DNA of 64,000 nucleotides. Origin: Virgibacillus phasianinus (GTDB lineage Bacteria; Bacillota; Bacilli; Bacillales; Amphibacillaceae). The position numbers and the translations under genes are program-made. Position 1 is the stretch's first letter; each line of letters opens with the position of its first letter. The stretch is taken from positions 3,162,001-3,226,000 of the forward strand of contig NZ_CP022315.1 in the NCBI RefSeq assembly GCF_002216775.1, given 5' to 3'. The notes beneath the pieces are model-generated. The model searched no databases. It saw only the letters and a list, made by a program, of their open reading frames with translations, and was not told where the DNA came from. Shown in pieces: positions 27,191 through 37,989 of the stretch.

Positions 27191-28420
27191 TTAATCCTGA
27201 TTTAACAGACTTTTTATTGATTCTTTCAATGCTATTTTTACATGTTCGTAAGTTAAACCGCCCTGAACAAAAGCAGTGTACGGCGGACGTATTGGCCCAT
27301 CAGCAGTAAGTTCAAGACTTGCCCCTTGAATAAATGTTCCCGCCGCCATGATTACCTTGCTGTCATAACCTGGCATGTCACTAGGATAAGGGGTGACGAA
27401 CGAATTTACTGGTGAGTTTTGTTGAATCGTTTGGCAAAATGCAATCATTTGATCAGCGGTTTTAAAGGTTACTGACTGAATTAAGTCTGTTCGTTTTGCC
27501 AGATAATGTGGATTGGTTGAAAAACCTGCTAATTCAAGTAATCTAGCAGTAAGAACAGCCCCTTTTAATGCCTCTCCAACAATATGCGGTGCTAGGAACA
27601 AGCCTTGAAACATTTCTTGCAGCATGTTTAGTGTCGCACCGGTTTCTTTTCCAAGTCCTGGTGCAGTTAATTGGTGCGCACACTTTTCAACAAGCTTTTC
27701 TTTTCCCGCTATATAGCCACCTGCACGCACTATTCCACCACCAGGATTTTTAATTAAAGATCCGGCTATTATATCCGCTCCCACGTGTAGAGGCTCCATT
27801 TTTTCAACGAATTCTCCGTAACAATTATCAACAAAAACAATAATTGTTTCATCGATTTGCTTTACGAATTGAACCATTTCTTCTATTTCACCGATAGTAA
27901 AGGACGGCCTGTCCGCATAACCCTTTGACCGCTGGATGCCAATCACCTTCGTTTGTTTCGTTATGGAAGCTTTAATTTGGTTATAATTTATTTTCTTATT
28001 GTTCAGTAAAGCAATTTCTTTATAGGTAATTTGGTAATTCTTTAAAGAACCATTATCACCATCGGAATTGCCAATAACACTTTGCAGCGTATCATACGGT
28101 TCCCCGGTTATATACATAAGTTCATCAAACGGACGCAGTAGTCCAAATAATGTTGTCGAAATAGCATGTGTTCCGGAAACCAACTGCGGACGAACAAGCG
28201 CGTCCTCCCCGCCAAAAATGTCAGCATATACCTTTTCAACCACTTCTCTGCCATAGTCATCGTACCCATAGCCTGTCGTGGAATTAAAATGACTATCGCT
28301 GACCCGATTCTTCTTAAATGCATCCAGAACACGTTTTTGATTGTATTCTACGATGGATGCAACTTGTTCATGCTTTTGTTTACAATCTAATTCAGCTTCT
28401 ATTGCCAGTTCATCTATCAT
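27191..28420 (-). CDS. ynbB: Methionine gamma-lyase/aluminium-resistance family protein YnbB
   Basis: A 409-aa PLP-dependent fold type I protein. The probable PLP lysine is in AGSLIKNPGGGIVRAGGY; VRPQLVSGTHAISTTLFGLLRP and IVFVDNCYGEFVE are other conserved parts. The family is annotated as methionine gamma-lyase or aluminium resistance by similarity only; the reaction in Bacillus is not settled. Start ATG at 28420. It lies 7 bases after hflX, as in B. subtilis, and is followed by its terminator and the group II intron. Confidence 0.9.
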   Translation of the reverse strand: MIDELAIEAELDCKQKHEQVASIVEYNQKRVLDAFKKNRVSDSHFNSTTGYGYDDYGREVVEKVYADIFGGEDALVRPQLVSGTHAISTTLFGLLRPFDELMYITGEPYDTLQSVIGNSDGDNGSLKNYQITYKEIALLNNKKINYNQIKASITKQTKVIGIQRSKGYADRPSFTIGEIEEMVQFVKQIDETIIVFVDNCYGEFVEKMEPLHVGADIIAGSLIKNPGGGIVRAGGYIAGKEKLVEKCAHQLTAPGLGKETGATLNMLQEMFQGLFLAPHIVGEALKGAVLTARLLELAGFSTNPHYLAKRTDLIQSVTFKTADQMIAFCQTIQQNSPVNSFVTPYPSDMPGYDSKVIMAAGTFIQGASLELTADGPIRPPYTAFVQGGLTYEHVKIALKESIKSLLNQD

Positions 28421-28427
28421 AAATCTG

Positions 28428-29663
28428 TTATTGCTCCCTTAAAATGTTCTGTAGTGGATGTTCCTGTCTAATAAAACCATTAACAATGTAAGCATCCTGT
28501 TTTTCATCATATTTGTTATTCTTCATGATTGTTTCGTGTTCCAATCTGTTAATCATTTTACCCTTATCTGGTTCAAGTACTGTCGAATACCATTCCCACT
28601 CTGCTTCTAATAACGATTCAATTTTAGCAAATAATCGTTCAATGTCATCCTGATCAAATGCACTGATAACAATGTATGGATGATTGTCAGGGATAAATTT
28701 CTCATTCATTTTATCTTTTTTATTATAGACTGTCAGCATTGGAATAGAGGCCGCATCTAAATCCTGCAGCAGCTTCCCAACAGTTTCCTGGTGTTGTCCT
28801 TTATCATCACTCGAACCATCCACTACATGCAGGATAAAATCAGCTTCCGTTACTTCCTCCAGCGTAGACCTGAATGCGGCAATTAATGATGTAGGAAGAT
28901 CCTGCAGGAATCCGACTGTATCGGTAATTAAAGCTTGAAACCCTGAAGGTAGCCGAAAATGTCGTGTCAAGGGGTCGAGTGTCGCAAACAATTGGTCTTC
29001 CTCCAACGATTGTTCATTAGTTATCTTGTTAAATAGTGTTGACTTACCAGCATTTGTATAACCAACGATGGCAATTTGAAATGCTTTATTCGTTTTTCTT
29101 CGTTTCCGGTATTGTTCACGCTGACTTACCACAACCTGAAACCGCCGTTTAATATCATGAATTCTTCTTCTTATGTGGCGCTGGTCTGTTTCCAGCTTTG
29201 TTTCTCCAGGTCCCCTGGTTCCTATGCCTGCACCTAATCGTGACATTTGCGTTCCCTGTCCATGGAGTCTTGGCAATAAGTATTGCAGCTGTGCAAGTTC
29301 TACCTGCAGCTTACCCTCTTTTGTTTTCGCACGCATTGCAAAAATATCAAGGATTAACTGACTCCGGTCGATTAAAGGGATACATAGCTGGTCCGATAAA
29401 TTTCGTGATTGACCTGCAGATAGTTCATCATTTGAAATAATAAGATCGATTTCAAGTTCTTCAACATAATTTTTAATTTCTTCTATTTTACCTTCACCAA
29501 TATACGTTGCAGGATGGATTCGGTTTCTTTTTTGTGTAACAACCTGTTTAACCAGTCCGCCAGCCGTATCGCATAAAGAAGATAATTCCTCCAAAGATGA
29601 ATCAAAATGTTCATCTGTTTGGGAGGGGTGCTTTACTGCAATGATTAATATTTGTTCCTGCAT
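28428..29663 (-). CDS. hflX: GTPase HflX
   Basis: HflX is a ribosome-associated GTPase that splits stalled or hibernating ribosomes. The 411-aa protein has the N-terminal HflX domain (TYIGEGKIEEIK, residues ~52-63; MSRLGAGIGTRGPGETKLE), then the G domain with G1 GYTNAGKST, G3 DTVGF and G4 YNKKD. Start ATG at 29663. B. subtilis calls it ynbA; same order with ynbB and spoVK. Confidence 0.95.
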   Translation of the reverse strand: MQEQILIIAVKHPSQTDEHFDSSLEELSSLCDTAGGLVKQVVTQKRNRIHPATYIGEGKIEEIKNYVEELEIDLIISNDELSAGQSRNLSDQLCIPLIDRSQLILDIFAMRAKTKEGKLQVELAQLQYLLPRLHGQGTQMSRLGAGIGTRGPGETKLETDQRHIRRRIHDIKRRFQVVVSQREQYRKRRKTNKAFQIAIVGYTNAGKSTLFNKITNEQSLEEDQLFATLDPLTRHFRLPSGFQALITDTVGFLQDLPTSLIAAFRSTLEEVTEADFILHVVDGSSDDKGQHQETVGKLLQDLDAASIPMLTVYNKKDKMNEKFIPDNHPYIVISAFDQDDIERLFAKIESLLEAEWEWYSTVLEPDKGKMINRLEHETIMKNNKYDEKQDAYIVNGFIRQEHPLQNILREQ

Positions 29664-29716
29664 GATTTATCAGACCTCTTTCTTTAATCTCCTATCATCA
29701 ATCATAGCAAAGTGAA

Positions 29717-29746
29717 AACCTTATCACAATTTGTATGATAAGGTTT
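29717..29746 (-). terminator. Terminator of spoVK
   Basis: AAACCTTATCA (29717-29727) pairs with TGATAAGGTTT (29736-29746); on the minus strand TTCACTTTG follows, a weak T-tract. Confidence 0.65.
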
Positions 29747-29757
29747 CCTTAGCGTGC

Positions 29758-30690
29758 CTAATAATTAGTTGTTTTATCAAATACCAAATCTTGCTTCGTT
29801 AAGGTTATCAATGTATCGGTGGTAATTTTATTCTGATTTAATATACGCATAGCCTGTTTTCGAATGGAACGTTCAATTACATTCCGAACATAACGCGCAT
29901 TAGAGAAATTATGGGAAGAATTATTTTTCTCCATAGAAATCTGTTCTCTTAACTTCCATTCTGCTTCGTTTGTTAATTGGTACTCCCGTTCACGCAGCAT
30001 TTTTTTTGCTATTTGCAGCAACTGATCAACAGGATAGTCGTCAAAGTCAAGGATAAACGGAAACCTGGATTTCAACCCTGGGTTTAACAGTAAAAATCGC
30101 TCCATTTCATATGGATATCCTGCGAGGATTAATACAAAGTCATCGTGCTTATCCTCCATATGCTTCACCAATGTATCAATCGCTTCTTTACCGAAATCCT
30201 TCTCTCCACCGCGTGCGAGAGAATACGCTTCATCAATAAATAATATACCACCGGCCGCCTTTTGTATAATAGCACGCGTTTTTTGGGCAGTTTGACCAAT
30301 ATATTCCCCAACCAAATCGGCCCGTTCCGCTTCGATAAAATGTCCTTTTGACAATATGTTCATATCATAGTATGCAGAAGCTAATTTCCTGGCGATAGTT
30401 GTTTTTCCAGTACCTGGATTACCTTTGAATAACATATGCAGTACCTGATTAGCGGATTGGAGGCCCACCTGCTTCCGCTTCTCATTAATCGTTATCATGG
30501 CGTAAATTTCTTTTATTGAATGCTTCAAATAGTCCATCCCTACGAATGATGAGAATTCTTGGTCAATACGATAAAATGGGCTGCTTTCGTTAACCGATAA
30601 ACGTTCTTCCGGCTCAACTTTTACACCATCTTTATCATATAAAACGATGTTAATTTGCCCGTTTTTATTTTGCATCATTTGCGATTCCAA
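29758..30690 (-). CDS. spoVK: Stage V sporulation protein K (AAA+ ATPase)
   Basis: SpoVK is a mother-cell AAA+ ATPase needed for spore maturation. The 310-aa protein has Walker A GNPGTGKTT near residue 95, Walker B GGILFIDEAYSL and the CbbX-like sensor segment LNPGLKSRFPFILDF. Start is TTG at 30690 (MESQMMQNKNG), 6 bases after GGGGTG. Lies between hfq and hflX as in B. subtilis. A sigma-E promoter is expected but I did not identify one with confidence. Confidence 0.94.
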   Translation of the reverse strand: MESQMMQNKNGQINIVLYDKDGVKVEPEERLSVNESSPFYRIDQEFSSFVGMDYLKHSIKEIYAMITINEKRKQVGLQSANQVLHMLFKGNPGTGKTTIARKLASAYYDMNILSKGHFIEAERADLVGEYIGQTAQKTRAIIQKAAGGILFIDEAYSLARGGEKDFGKEAIDTLVKHMEDKHDDFVLILAGYPYEMERFLLLNPGLKSRFPFILDFDDYPVDQLLQIAKKMLREREYQLTNEAEWKLREQISMEKNNSSHNFSNARYVRNVIERSIRKQAMRILNQNKITTDTLITLTKQDLVFDKTTNY

Positions 30691-30752
30691 ATCATCACCC
30701 CTTAGTCATTTCAGTATACGTTCGACATGAAAAAGTTGTGACAAACGCCCAC

Positions 30753-30780
30753 TAAGAAAAGCGGAATCGGCGTTAAGGAA
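30753..30780. repeat. Fragment of REP-like family 2
   Basis: AAGAAAAGCGGAATCGGCGTTAAGGAAG resembles the left end of the family. Short and uncertain. Confidence 0.35.
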
Positions 30781-30811
30781 GCTTTAACCTTTACAAACTC
30801 AGATCTTTTAA

Positions 30812-30847
30812 AAAACCGAATGCCGCGATAAATCAGCATTCGGTTTT
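30812..30847 (-). terminator. Terminator of hfq
   Basis: AAAACCGAATGC pairs with GCATTCGGTTTT, a perfect 12-bp stem with A/T-runs on both sides. Confidence 0.85.
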
Positions 30848-30889
30848 ATTCATTTCAGGTAAGAATAAAAATCTATTAGGATTTCCTAA

Positions 30890-31114
30890 TTATTCTTTTT
30901 CAAGTTTAATATTTTTTACCGGTGCAAAAGTTGAAATTGCATGTTTAAAAATCAATTGTTGTTTACCATCAGATTCCAGTAAAACGGTAAAATTATCAAA
31001 CGCTTTAACCACACCCCTTAATTGAAATCCATTCAATAAAAATACCGTAACGGACATATGGTCTTTGCGCAACTGATTTAAATACTGTTCTTGTATGTTT
31101 ACCGATTGTGCCAT
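30890..31114 (-). CDS. hfq: RNA chaperone Hfq
   Basis: A 74-aa Hfq with the Sm1 region [27 protein letters not shown] and the Sm2 signature [10 protein letters not shown]. Forms a hexamer that binds sRNAs and A-rich RNA; in Bacilli its effects are mild. The short C-terminus is typical of Firmicutes. Start ATG at 31114 follows AAAGGAGGAAGCGGG. Downstream of miaA by 44 bases, as in most bacteria. Confidence 0.97.
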   Translation of the reverse strand: MAQSVNIQEQYLNQLRKDHMSVTVFLLNGFQLRGVVKAFDNFTVLLESDGKQQLIFKHAISTFAPVKNIKLEKE

Positions 31115-31158
31115 CCCGCTTCCTCCTTTTTCTATCTATATAGTAATAATTTCTACTT

Positions 31159-32085
31159 TTATCCCAACATTCCTGCTAAATCCCTTAAAATAGTTCGAAA
31201 TTTTTCACCAATTGTATCAGGAGTAACAGAATACCAAGCTACATCCATCTTATTCTTAAACCATGTGTATTGACGTTTAGCGAACCTTCTGGAGTTACGT
31301 TTTAATAACTCAATTGCATAATCAAGGTCATATTCACCCTTAAAATAAGGGATAAATTCCTTATAGCCAATTCCCCGCATCGATTGACAATCTTCCAACC
31401 CTCTCACATACAATTGATGAACCTCATACAGTAATCCATTTTGTACCATTTGGTCAATTCGAGTATTTATCCGATTGTATAACATTTCCCTTTCCATTTC
31501 CAGTCCGATAAAAATGGGGTCATACGGAGATTCTTTCTGTTCCGCTTGAAATGCAGACATTGTTTTCCCGGTTGTTTCATAGATTTCGATTGCACGAATA
31601 AGCCGGCGATGGTTGTTGGGATGTATTTTAACAGCCTGGTGTGGATCAATTTTTTGTAATCGCTCGTGTAAATATGCAGCACCAAATTTATCAAGATCCT
31701 GTTCTAATTCCAGAGTTAATTCATTATCCCTTGCATCATTTGAGAAATTATAATTGTATAATGCCGATTGAATATAAAGCCCACTTCCCCCTGCGATAAT
31801 AGGTAAATGACCTTTCGATGAAATTGTCTCAATATGATCTGTTACATGATGCTGAAAATCGGCAACTGAGAAATTATCGCTTGGGTCCTTGATATCCAGC
31901 ATATAGTGCGGTATGCCAAGTTTTTCACCTTCAGTAATTTTAGCCGTCCCTATATCCATACCCCTATAGATTTGCATGGAATCCCCGCTAATAATCTCAC
32001 CGTTGAATTGTTTAGCGATTTCTATACTTAATTTCGTTTTTCCAACAGCTGTTGGTCCAACTATCGCAATTACTTTCTGTTTCAT
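31159..32085 (-). CDS. miaA: tRNA dimethylallyltransferase MiaA
   Basis: MiaA adds the dimethylallyl group to A37 of tRNAs reading UNN codons; MiaB at 37990-39558 then methylthiolates it. The 308-aa protein has the P-loop GPTAVGKTKLSIE, SGDSMQIYRGMDIGTAK and GGSGLYIQS. Start ATG at 32085 follows GCAGGAGGAAATT. Located between mutL and hfq, 13 bases after the mutL stop. Confidence 0.97.
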   Translation of the reverse strand: MKQKVIAIVGPTAVGKTKLSIEIAKQFNGEIISGDSMQIYRGMDIGTAKITEGEKLGIPHYMLDIKDPSDNFSVADFQHHVTDHIETISSKGHLPIIAGGSGLYIQSALYNYNFSNDARDNELTLELEQDLDKFGAAYLHERLQKIDPHQAVKIHPNNHRRLIRAIEIYETTGKTMSAFQAEQKESPYDPIFIGLEMEREMLYNRINTRIDQMVQNGLLYEVHQLYVRGLEDCQSMRGIGYKEFIPYFKGEYDLDYAIELLKRNSRRFAKRQYTWFKNKMDVAWYSVTPDTIGEKFRTILRDLAGMLG

Positions 32086-32098
32086 AATTTCCTCCTGC

Positions 32099-33910
32099 TT
32101 ACATCACTCGTTTAAACATCTTCTCCAGTTCGTAGGAAGAGAAATGCACAATGATTGGCCGTCCATGCGGACAGGTAAATGGATCAGTGGTTTTCCGCAA
32201 ATCTTCCAGTAAGCGGAACATATCCTGTTCATTTAGGTAATGATTAGCTTTAATTGAGCCTTTACAGGACATCATGATTGCTGCGTCCTCACGGATTGAT
32301 TCAATGTTTACCTGTTCGTTATCCATGATTTGATCAACCATTTCGCGAATAACTTCCTCTTCGTACCCTGTTGGGAACCAGACAGGGTGTGACCGTATGA
32401 TGTATGTCTGATTACCAAATTCTTCAAAAAACAATCCAACACGTTTAAACTCTTCCTCATACTGATCGATAAAAATCGATTCTTGTTTTGAAAATTCAAA
32501 GGTCATCGGCAATAAAAGTTCTTGTAGCGTGTTGTCTGATTTACCAAGTTTATCCCTGAAAAATTCATATTTCACCCGTTCTTGTGCTGCATGTTGATCA
32601 ATCATGTATAAACCATTCTCATTTTGGGCAAGTAAATAAGTTCCATGCAATTGCCCGATGGGGTACATAATTGGGACACGTTCCTGTTTTTCTACTGTTT
32701 TCGTTTCCGTATTTTTCTGAACAGGTGGTACATAATCCTGTTCGTTAACCTGGAAACCAGTCTTAATATCAGAGGCATGGGCTTGGTCGAATTGTTGTTC
32801 TTTTTTTGTAACAGGGGGGAAATACGATTTTGAATTACCGGAATCTCTTTTTGGTTCATCAAAATCTATTGACCGCTGAAACGATTGCTGCGGTTTTGGT
32901 TCAGGTTGTTCGACTTCCGGAATTAGTGACGTTTGGCGGAATGTCTGCCTAATCAGTTCCTCAATCATTTGAAATAACTCTTTTTCCTTACTAAATCTAA
33001 CTTCTAGTTTAGTTGGATGGACGTTCACATCTACTAGAATTGGATCCATTGTAATTGACAAGACAACAACAGGCATCCTGCCAATTGGAAGCAATGTATG
33101 ATAACCTCTGATGATCGCTTGAGATAAAGGAATACTTTTGATGAACCTGCCATTGATTATTGTGGAAATATAATTACGTGATGCTCTGGTAATCTCAGGC
33201 TTAGCAATGAATCCATCTAATTGAAAATCCAGCGACTTGTCAGTAATTGGAACCATTTTCTTAGCAACATTCATTCCATATACCTGTGAAATAACCTGGA
33301 GCAAATCTCCTGTTCCTGCCGTCTTAGATAATTGTCTCCCATTATGCGTTAATTCAAACCGGACATCTGGATGTGATAATGCTAAACGATTCATCAGATC
33401 AGTAATATGGCCAAGTTCAGTATGAATTGTTTTCATGTATTTCAGCCGGGCAGGTGTATTGAAAAATAGGTCCTCAACCAGAATTTCCGTTCCTTTACGT
33501 GCATCACTTTTCCGTTGATTTATTATTTTACCGCCCTCTAATTCAAGCAGTGTCCCAGATTGATCACCCTCCGATGTCTTTATTTTTAATCGGCTGACAG
33601 CAGCAATGCTTGCTAATGCTTCTCCCCGGAATCCAAGGGTTTTAACATGGAACAAATCCGTTTCATTTTTAATTTTGCTGGTGGCATGACGTGAAAAAGA
33701 TTTTAAACAATCTGGTTCAGACATACCTTCCCCATTGTCTATCACATTTATTTTCTGTAATCCAGCTTCTTCAATTTCAATTTTTACCCATGTACTGTTT
33801 GCATCGATACTATTTTCCACGAGTTCCTTTACGACAGATGCCGGTCGCTCCACCACTTCACCGGCAGCTATTTTATTTGCAAGCGCGTCAGTCATTTGAA
33901 ATATTTTCAT
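32099..33910 (-). CDS. mutL: DNA mismatch repair protein MutL
   Basis: MutL couples mismatch recognition by MutS to strand nicking. The 603-aa protein has the GHKL ATPase part ([30 protein letters not shown]), a variable linker at residues ~335-410, and the C-terminal dimerisation/endonuclease domain ([21 protein letters not shown]-type end read as [12 protein letters not shown]). The [12 protein letters not shown] motif marks an endonuclease-type MutL, fitting the absence of MutH in Bacillus. Start ATG at 33910. Operon mutS-mutL-miaA-hfq. Confidence 0.97.
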   Translation of the reverse strand: MKIFQMTDALANKIAAGEVVERPASVVKELVENSIDANSTWVKIEIEEAGLQKINVIDNGEGMSEPDCLKSFSRHATSKIKNETDLFHVKTLGFRGEALASIAAVSRLKIKTSEGDQSGTLLELEGGKIINQRKSDARKGTEILVEDLFFNTPARLKYMKTIHTELGHITDLMNRLALSHPDVRFELTHNGRQLSKTAGTGDLLQVISQVYGMNVAKKMVPITDKSLDFQLDGFIAKPEITRASRNYISTIINGRFIKSIPLSQAIIRGYHTLLPIGRMPVVVLSITMDPILVDVNVHPTKLEVRFSKEKELFQMIEELIRQTFRQTSLIPEVEQPEPKPQQSFQRSIDFDEPKRDSGNSKSYFPPVTKKEQQFDQAHASDIKTGFQVNEQDYVPPVQKNTETKTVEKQERVPIMYPIGQLHGTYLLAQNENGLYMIDQHAAQERVKYEFFRDKLGKSDNTLQELLLPMTFEFSKQESIFIDQYEEEFKRVGLFFEEFGNQTYIIRSHPVWFPTGYEEEVIREMVDQIMDNEQVNIESIREDAAIMMSCKGSIKANHYLNEQDMFRLLEDLRKTTDPFTCPHGRPIIVHFSSYELEKMFKRVM

Positions 33911-33932
33911 GCTTCAATCCTTTCCGCTCCTA

Positions 33933-36503
33933 CTATTTGAGCTTTTTTTGCAGACGATTTAATTCATTCATTGCATCGAGTGGAGTCATATCAAAAAGAT
34001 TTACTTTTTTCAGCTCAGCGAGTACGGATTCATTTGACTTATCTGTCTGTTTTGGTTGCCTTTTGCTTTCTTCTACAAAAAAGGATAATTGACTTGTACT
34101 ATTACTATACACAGCATTCTCTTCTTTTTCATAACTCTCAAGTTCCTCTAAAATTGACGATGCTCGATTAATTAACCTGTCAGGAAGTTCAGCAAGCTTG
34201 GCCACATGGATGCCATAGCTCTGGTCTGCCGGACCCTCTTTTATTTGATGCAGAAAAACAACACTTCCTTCATGCTCCTCCGCTCGAACATGAATATTTT
34301 TCAACTTATCCAGTGATTGGTCAAGTGAGGTCAATTCATGATAGTGGGTGGAAAAGAGTGTTTTGGCATGAATATGATCATGGATATATTCGACAATTGC
34401 CTGCGCTAATGCCATCCCATCATAAGTGCTTGTCCCTCGCCCAATTTCATCCAAAAGAATCAAACTGCTGCTAGTAGCATTTTCGATTGCATGGTTTGCT
34501 TCAAGCATTTCAACCATAAAGGTACTTTGCCCAGAAACTAAATCATCCGCAGCGCCAATTCGAGTGAAAATCTGATCAAAGATGAGCAAATCTGCTTCCT
34601 CACATGGAACAAAACAGCCAATTTGACCCATCAATACCGTCAATGCCAACTGACGCATATAAGTGCTTTTCCCCGACATATTTGGACCGGTAATCAATAG
34701 CACATCTGAATCCTGATCCAGCAAAACATCATTAGGAACGAACTGACCACTCTTCATCACCCTTTCAACTACTGGGTGTCGCCCACTTTTGATGGATAAC
34801 TTATCAGTAACAAAACGTGGACGGTGATAATTGTTATTTTCACTTACAGTAGCAAATGCCTGCATGACATCGATTTTACTGACAACTTCGGCAAGACCCT
34901 GCAGCTCTGGAATAAACGCTTTTAAATGATCACGAATCGCAATAAAGAGTTCGTATTCCAATTCGACACTTTTTTCTTCAGCTTCTAGAATCAATTGCTC
35001 TTTTTCTTTTAATTCAGGTGTAACGTATCTTTCTGCATTCGTCAGCGTTTGCTTGCGCTCATATCTACCTTCTGGCAGTAAATGAAGATTTGCTTTGGTA
35101 ACCTCAATATAGTAACCAAAAACCCTATTGTAGCCAACTTTCAAGGATTTAATATTTGTTTCCTGCTTTTCCTTTTGTTCCAGTTCCTTAATCCATTGTT
35201 TACCGTTTTTTGATGCGTCACGGTACTTGTCCAATGTTTCATTATATCCATCTTTGATCAGTGAACCATCCTTTATGGAAACGGGTGGGTTTTCGACTAA
35301 ACTGGTTTCTAGCAGATCAACTAATTGCTCCGGGAATTTAAATTCATTCACAATTTTATTGATCTGCTTTGAATTAAATTGGTTTAAGATTGACTGCAGT
35401 TCTGGAATTTTTTTCAATGAATATTTCAATTGAATTAAATCCCGCCCATTTACATTACCAAAAGCAATGCGTCCTGCCAATCGTTCGAGATCATAGACCG
35501 ATTTCAATGCTTCACGCAGCGCATCACGCTCCATGAAGCTGTTGAAGAAGGTTTCCACAACATCCAATCTTTCTTCGATTTGTTTTTTGCTGAGCAATGG
35601 ACGTTCAATCCATTTTTTTAATTGCCTGGACCCCATTGATGTAACTGTCTGATCCAGCACCCAGAGCAGACTTCCGTGTTTCCCTTTTTTCAAAATAGTT
35701 TCCGTTAATTCCAAATTACGCTTCGAGTACATATCCAGTTTCAAAAAATGTTTTAACTCAATAACCTCAGCAGGCTGCAGATGGTCAAGAGATCGCTTTT
35801 GTGTATGTTGAACGTAATTTAATAAACGGCTAAATGCTTTTACCAGCCGTTCGTCATTTAAATGGTCAAATAAACCTCTGTATTCCCCATTAAAGGAGAT
35901 TTCATCCTGATGGGATAACGTAACATTCAACTTCTCCTTAAGCTGTTGCTGATGTTCAGGAGGCATTTTAGAAGATACTACAATTTCCTTAATCGGTTGA
36001 TTATAGAGTTCATGAATCACTGCGTTCCATCCATCTGATACAAGTGCAAGCATGTTTTCCCCTGTTGATAAGTCATGGTAAACAATTACATAGGATCCAT
36101 CTTGGAAATAGGAAAGGCTAGCTATATAATTATTCTCGCTCTCGCTTAGCATATTCGATTCCATTACTGTTCCTGGAGTAATTAATTGAACAACCTCACG
36201 TTTTACGACACCTTTTGCATGCTTTGGATCTTCTACCTGCTCACATATCGCAACTTTATACCCTTTTTCAATTAAATTTTTTATGTAATTTGCTGCGGCA
36301 TGATAAGGTACCCCGCACATTGGTATTGGTTCATCCTTTGCTGCATCACGCTTTGTTAACGTGATTTCCAATTCCCTGGCAGCAACTATCGCATCATTAA
36401 AAAACATTTCATAAAAATCCCCAAGGCGGAAAAATAAAAAAGCATCCTGATAGTCAGCTTTTATTCGTAAGTATTGCTCCATCATTGGTGTATATTTCGA
36501 CAT
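33933..36503 (-). CDS. mutS: DNA mismatch repair protein MutS
   Basis: MutS recognises mispairs and small loops. The 856-aa protein has the mismatch-binding [12 protein letters not shown] motif (FxE clamp) near residue 26, Walker [14 protein letters not shown] and Walker [20 protein letters not shown] at 36503 ([11 protein letters not shown]) is chosen, behind GGGGGAATAGGC; a longer in-frame start at 36542 overlaps non-conserved sequence. 22 bases before mutL, first gene of the operon; cotE upstream has its own terminator. Confidence 0.97.
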   Translation of the reverse strand: MSKYTPMMEQYLRIKADYQDAFLFFRLGDFYEMFFNDAIVAARELEITLTKRDAAKDEPIPMCGVPYHAAANYIKNLIEKGYKVAICEQVEDPKHAKGVVKREVVQLITPGTVMESNMLSESENNYIASLSYFQDGSYVIVYHDLSTGENMLALVSDGWNAVIHELYNQPIKEIVVSSKMPPEHQQQLKEKLNVTLSHQDEISFNGEYRGLFDHLNDERLVKAFSRLLNYVQHTQKRSLDHLQPAEVIELKHFLKLDMYSKRNLELTETILKKGKHGSLLWVLDQTVTSMGSRQLKKWIERPLLSKKQIEERLDVVETFFNSFMERDALREALKSVYDLERLAGRIAFGNVNGRDLIQLKYSLKKIPELQSILNQFNSKQINKIVNEFKFPEQLVDLLETSLVENPPVSIKDGSLIKDGYNETLDKYRDASKNGKQWIKELEQKEKQETNIKSLKVGYNRVFGYYIEVTKANLHLLPEGRYERKQTLTNAERYVTPELKEKEQLILEAEEKSVELEYELFIAIRDHLKAFIPELQGLAEVVSKIDVMQAFATVSENNNYHRPRFVTDKLSIKSGRHPVVERVMKSGQFVPNDVLLDQDSDVLLITGPNMSGKSTYMRQLALTVLMGQIGCFVPCEEADLLIFDQIFTRIGAADDLVSGQSTFMVEMLEANHAIENATSSSLILLDEIGRGTSTYDGMALAQAIVEYIHDHIHAKTLFSTHYHELTSLDQSLDKLKNIHVRAEEHEGSVVFLHQIKEGPADQSYGIHVAKLAELPDRLINRASSILEELESYEKEENAVYSNSTSQLSFFVEESKRQPKQTDKSNESVLAELKKVNLFDMTPLDAMNELNRLQKKLK

Positions 36504-36550
36504 GCCTATTCCCCCAAAAACAACAAAATATTCTCCCGCCATTATAGCAT

Positions 36551-36700
36551 AAAATGAAAAGCGGAGGCGACTGGTTTGGGGTGAAACGCGTAAGCAAGGG
36601 ACCGTAGAGCACCGTACTTCGTGCTCGAAGTGTCAATTGCTTACGTCGCGAACCCCAAGGAGCCACAGCCGGACAATGAAAAGCGGAGGCGACTGGTAGC
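36551..36700. repeat. REP-like repeats with a tandemly duplicated left end
   Basis: The gap between mutS and cotE (about 310 bases) holds no gene. AATGAAAAGCGGAGGCGACTGGT occurs at 36553-36575 and again at 36675-36697, 122 bases apart. The first copy continues with TAAGCAAGGGACCGTAGAGC and its inverted match GCTTACG-type arm, related to family 2. The second is followed by unrelated sequence rich in ACGT palindromes. Confidence 0.6.
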
Positions 36701-36779
36701 GACGTACAAATAGATAGGACTGTGAAACGTGCGTCGAATTTTACGTACGTTCATCGGGACTAACTATCCCCCAAAAAAA

Positions 36780-36808
36780 AATTACGAGAGAAAATTTCCC
36801 TCGTAATT
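36780..36808 (-). terminator. Terminator of cotE
   Basis: AATTACGAG pairs with CTCGTAATT; on the minus strand a run of eight or more T follows. Confidence 0.85.
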
Positions 36809-36811
36809 ACA

Positions 36812-37378
36812 TTAATCCTTATCTTTGTTTAGAAAATCTGGATTAATTTCATCCAGTTCCTCATCATTTACGTCAAAGTCCCAGTCTTCATCGTCATCAT
36901 TGTGGTGATGACCCACTGGATTAACTTTAACATATACTTTAGTGTCGCCAATGATTTGGACCAAAAATTCTCTTTCAACTTCCACTTCTATTTTATTCCC
37001 TTGGTTTGTTATTTTACATTCCAGGCAATTCGGTTGCTGAAGAACCTTTGCTACTACGTCATAATCGTCGTTTATACAATGATCATCCTTTACAGATAGT
37101 TTAACATGATCACAGTACGTAATTCTTTCTGTAACCACCTCTGTTTTGGTATTGTCATTGTACGAATACCAAATATTGATATCGTAGCTGCCATTTACTT
37201 CAACAACGTCTTTTGATTTCTTTTTTGCATGGTACAAATGATTAATTACCCAGCACCCCAAAATACTTGATGGCTTATGGGATGGTGTTATTGAATGTGT
37301 TGCCTCAACAAACCTGCGTCCTTTACCACATACTGCCTTCGTAATGATTTCTCTATATTCTTGATCAAGAAAAGTCAT
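36812..37378 (-). CDS. cotE: Outer spore coat morphogenetic protein CotE
   Basis: CotE assembles around the forespore and directs outer coat assembly. The 188-aa protein has the conserved [17 protein letters not shown] start, [13 protein letters not shown] and [20 protein letters not shown], and a strongly acidic tail ([18 protein letters not shown]) as in other CotE. ATG at 37378 ([11 protein letters not shown]) follows AGAGGAGGT with 10-base spacing; longer starts to 37420 cover the Shine-Dalgarno. A His-rich GHHH stretch before the tail is typical too. Same position relative to mutS as in B. subtilis. Confidence 0.96.
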   Translation of the reverse strand: MTFLDQEYREIITKAVCGKGRRFVEATHSITPSHKPSSILGCWVINHLYHAKKKSKDVVEVNGSYDINIWYSYNDNTKTEVVTERITYCDHVKLSVKDDHCINDDYDVVAKVLQQPNCLECKITNQGNKIEVEVEREFLVQIIGDTKVYVKVNPVGHHHNDDDEDWDFDVNDEELDEINPDFLNKDKD

Positions 37379-37520
37379 AATTTCGTATACCTCCTCTTTT
37401 TTCATAGTCATTTTATGCAAGACAAATACCTAAAGTGCATAACAAAACCATGAAAACGAAAGAGGATGAAATTCACCCACCTGCGAAGGGTTACTCCACA
37501 TGACTTTACGCGATTAAAAA

Positions 37521-37555
37521 ACCAGATAAGAAATAGAAACTATTTCTTATCTGGT
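37521..37555 (-). terminator. Terminator of the miaB-ricA operon
   Basis: ACCAGATAAGAAATA pairs with TATTTCTTATCTGGT, a perfect 15-bp stem, loop GAAAC. On the minus strand TTTTTAATCG follows. Confidence 0.9.
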
Positions 37556-37560
37556 CACGA

Positions 37561-37989
37561 TTAATGACTACATGCTGAATTATTTTTGGATTTGGAACCA
37601 GTTTCACCCGCGAGTACATCGCCACCCGTTGAACGAATAACATCATTTGTTACCTCACGGGCAATTGTTCCAGATACAACCTGCAAAATATCGTTAACGA
37701 CACCCTGTGTCTCTTTAAACTCCTGTACAACTGGAATATCATCTATTTCAGCCTGTAAACGATCTATTTCTTCCTCGACCCGTTTTAGCGCTTCTTTTTT
37801 TTCATATGCCTGAAAATTAACTGCCTGTTTTTGCAATGCCTTTATTTTTGTAATTAGCTTTTGGACCTTTTGATTATCATTAATCTTTGCTTCAACCTGC
37901 TTAAAGCGATCAATTTCCTCCGTACTAGCTAGCATTTGTGCCAGATTTCTTGCCTCATCTAGAATTTGTTTACGTGTATATTCAGCCAT
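37561..37989 (-). CDS. ricA: RicA (YmcA), regulator of competence, biofilm and sporulation
   Basis: A 142-aa helical protein of the YmcA/YlbF family. With YlbF and YaaT it forms the Y-complex, which carries Fe-S clusters and adjusts RNase Y cleavage and Spo0A activation. Seen: YTRKQILDEARNLAQML and a long coiled segment QAYEKKEALKRVEEEIDRLQ; one C-terminal cysteine in NNSACSH fits cluster binding. Start ATG at 37989, immediately after the miaB stop, so coupled. rny itself is nearby at 41237-42799. Confidence 0.93.
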   Translation of the reverse strand: MAEYTRKQILDEARNLAQMLASTEEIDRFKQVEAKINDNQKVQKLITKIKALQKQAVNFQAYEKKEALKRVEEEIDRLQAEIDDIPVVQEFKETQGVVNDILQVVSGTIAREVTNDVIRSTGGDVLAGETGSKSKNNSACSH

